In this document: piece after piece, positions 62,771 through 64,000 of the stretch
How the letters are laid out: each line of letters opens with the position of its first letter
Position numbering within the stretch: the first letter of the stretch is position 1
NCBI RefSeq assembly: GCF_018614655.1
Contig: NZ_JAGGOG010000019.1
Span: 124,001-188,000 of the forward strand
Source: Pseudomonas fluorescens
GTDB lineage: Bacteria; Pseudomonadota; Gammaproteobacteria; Pseudomonadales; Pseudomonadaceae
DNA length: 64,000 nucleotides
Reading direction: 5' to 3'
Position numbers and translations under genes: made by a program
The notes under the pieces: generated by a model
What the model was told of the DNA's origin: nothing
Seen by the model: only the letters and a program-made list of their open reading frames with translations
The model's database searches: none

Positions 62771-62913
62771 TATGTTTTTGTGAAAGTATCTTGCGCGTCT
62801 ATTCTTCAGATAAATTTATCTGCCCTCCTGCGCCTTGATTTTATCGTTTCATCAGCTAACAATCGACGAATTGAGATTGTGATTCAATAAATTCTTTGAG
62901 AGCAAAGACGCGC

Positions 62914-63192
62914 ATGAGATACAATATTTTTTATACAATTGTGGATACCACTGTTGACGCCTACTCAATGGCAGACCCTGAGAATTTCTGTGGAATTCAA
63001 TCCGATTTTATTGATACCGAGAACCATCCGCTATACAAACATTGCCGAAACATCCGTGAAATCGAGGTTTCTTACGAGCGATACCGAAACTTTCCAACAA
63101 GTGATGAGGACGTGTACTTCCCAACAATGAAGGTAAAAGTCCTTCGAGTAGACCACGCACCGGACATCAAACGAAAGTCACCAACCGCATAA
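62914..63192 (+). CDS. Small hypothetical protein, paralogue 1
   Basis: 92-residue protein, MRYNIFYTIVDTTVDAYSMA. It shares with the next gene the pattern HPLYKHCRNIREIEVSYERYRNFP, so the two are diverged duplicates. The ATG at 62914 is chosen over an upstream TTG. Function unknown. Confidence 0.65.
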   Translation: MRYNIFYTIVDTTVDAYSMADPENFCGIQSDFIDTENHPLYKHCRNIREIEVSYERYRNFPTSDEDVYFPTMKVKVLRVDHAPDIKRKSPTA

Positions 63193-63248
63193 GAAATATC
63201 CCCATCAGCGCATGATGCCCACGATGAGTATGGAGATTTGGGCCTCAT

Positions 63249-63494
63249 ATGAAATTTTTGATCAGCTACTTGTATGTTGATACAGCTTTTAGCGACAGTG
63301 AATTGCTGAGCGCGCTGGCTGATAGCGTTATTTACCATGACGTCGTCGATGCGACCGACCCTTTATATCATCAGTGTGCGAATCTGAAGGAGATCGAGGC
63401 TCAGTACGAAGGGATGCAAAACTATCCGGATGAAGGCGACGAAGCAACCTGGCGCGCATTCAGGTTGAAGGTTCTGAAAATGGAACTACTGTAG
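63249..63494 (+). CDS. Small hypothetical protein, paralogue 2
   Basis: 81-residue protein, MKFLISYLYVDTAFSDSELL, with DPLYHQCANLKEIEAQYEGM matching the first paralogue. It lies 57 nt after it on the same strand. TGGAG precedes the start at some distance. A tandem duplicate pair of unknown function. Confidence 0.65.
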   Translation: MKFLISYLYVDTAFSDSELLSALADSVIYHDVVDATDPLYHQCANLKEIEAQYEGMQNYPDEGDEATWRAFRLKVLKMELL

Positions 63495-63652
63495 CTATTC
63501 CAGTAATATGACCATTGGCGCAAGCATTGTTTTAAAAAAGGCATTATCTCTTTATCAAACGCTTGCGCCGGATTTATTCAGGATATCGAGTTTCACCGAT
63601 GAGCCTAGTCGCCTTCCCCGAAACGGAACCTGCCCAATCAGATGCACACGCT

Positions 63653-64000
63653 CTACTGCACCACAGGGGCCGTAAAGACATAGCGGCTCTGCCTAGCTCG
63701 CAGGAATGTCCTGAGGCTAGCCCTACCGTAACCGCGCTTAAAGGTTGCCACAACGTAACGCGAGTTCATCGTGGTGAGTACCCAGAATTTCCCCTCTTTT
63801 CTCGCGAAGCAAATTTCTGATGTCCGCACGAAATGCCCGTCTGCGAACCGCCCAAGCTGGTTGTGCTTATCGTGGCCAAAGACCACACCGATCGCCGTAC
63901 AAGAAGAGATGAACACATCGCTAAGGTATGCGGTGATGGGTTCTTCGAATAACTGAGCGTCTGCTTGGGCAATGCGTTTCAGATGAAAATCTGTAAGGCG
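63653..64000 (-). CDS. Hypothetical protein, N-terminus cut by window edge
   Basis: A minus-strand frame open from the right edge to a stop at 63653, about 115 residues seen (RLTDFHLKRIAQADAQLFEE, then FGHDKHNQLGRFADGHFVRT and a basic C-terminal part). The frame has no internal stop and protein-like composition, unlike the antisense frames. The start is outside the window; a GTG at 63916 is in frame but internal. No family recognised. Confidence 0.6.
   Translation of the reverse strand, partial: RLTDFHLKRIAQADAQLFEEPITAYLSDVFISSCTAIGVVFGHDKHNQLGRFADGHFVRTSEICFARKEGKFWVLTTMNSRYVVATFKRGYGRASLRTFLRARQSRYVFTAPVVQ

Larger units (their letters stand above)
62310..62913. other. AT-rich intergenic region with palindromes
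   Basis: About 600 nt with no supported gene between the divergent TIR gene and the paralogue pair. It contains a perfect inverted repeat at 62701-62721 and a LexA-like sequence at 62755-62770, listed separately. Confidence 0.5.

Noticed and set aside
63563..63820. 85-codon plus-strand frame at the right end
   Set aside because: The minus-strand frame here is open to the window edge and more protein-like.
29554..64000. Search for a second copy of the tRNA-Gly 3' end as the right attachment site
   Set aside because: No copy of the terminal GGGTTCGATTCCC/CCGCTCCA segment was noticed, so no right end is claimed.
1..64000. CRISPR array
   Set aside because: No regularly spaced direct repeats were seen; the only repeats are REP elements and the three operators.

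Overview
The window comes from a Pseudomonas of the fluorescens/putida lineage. Evidence: an algU-mucA-mucB-mucD cluster without mucC, a phaG gene, a tctDE-opdH-tctCBA cluster, REP palindromes of the GTGGGAGCG type, and GC-rich codon use. Positions 1 to about 29.6 kb are ordinary core chromosome; about 30.5 kb to the right edge is a mosaic, mostly more AT-rich accessory island that starts just downstream of a tRNA-Gly(CCC) gene. No right boundary is visible, so the island probably continues past the window.

Core part, left to right: end-truncated purC, a metallo-beta-lactamase-fold protein, bamC and dapA (all minus strand); gcvR and bcp (plus); a PerM/AI-2E family permease and a TusA-like protein (minus); a BepA-like M48 peptidase with TPRs (plus); the envelope-stress regulon mucD, mucB, mucA, algU (minus) with an AlgU-type autoregulatory promoter; nadB; ygfX-like and sdhE; ygfZ; an HDOD protein; the tctE/tctD two-component system divergent from opdH-tctC-tctB-tctA-abrB (tricarboxylate uptake, with Crc/Hfq-type A-rich motifs before opdH and tctC); ung; a 3-hydroxyisobutyryl-CoA hydrolase-like gene; two small envelope proteins; a CWC protein with an RsuA-type pseudouridine synthase; phaG; REP elements; a 3'-truncated tRNA-Gly(CCC) remnant and an intact tRNA-Gly(CCC).

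Island part: a tightly overlapping five-gene operon (30.5-38.1 kb) begins with two tyrosine recombinases and a small protein, matching the Gamma-Mobile-Trio (gmtY-gmtZ-gmtX) layout known to carry defensive and offensive cargo. Cargo follows in blocks: two small unknowns; a HEPN-like solitary protein; a Gabija-like OLD nuclease/UvrD helicase pair with a third unknown gene; a Cys/His protein; a ubiquitin-like conjugation operon (triple ubiquitin-like protein, E2-like/E1 fusion, DUF6527-type zinc protein) divergent from an XRE regulator and an ImmA/IrrE metallopeptidase, with three matching 18-bp operators between them; an exonuclease-fold protein with an altered active site; an S-type pyocin DNase with its Im9-like immunity gene; a type III-like retron (phosphoribosyltransferase/winged-helix effector, ncRNA, reverse transcriptase) whose a1/a2 repeats and msd hairpin can be read directly; a DUF5677-like protein; an HNH protein; several unknowns; a TIR-like (PF10137) protein; a pair of small paralogues; and a gene cut by the right edge.

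The most interesting items are the operator-controlled ubiquitin-like operon, the retron with a readable ncRNA overlapping both flanking genes, and the GMT-type mobile core that probably brought the cargo together. Functional statements about island genes are homology- and context-based inferences; no searches were run.
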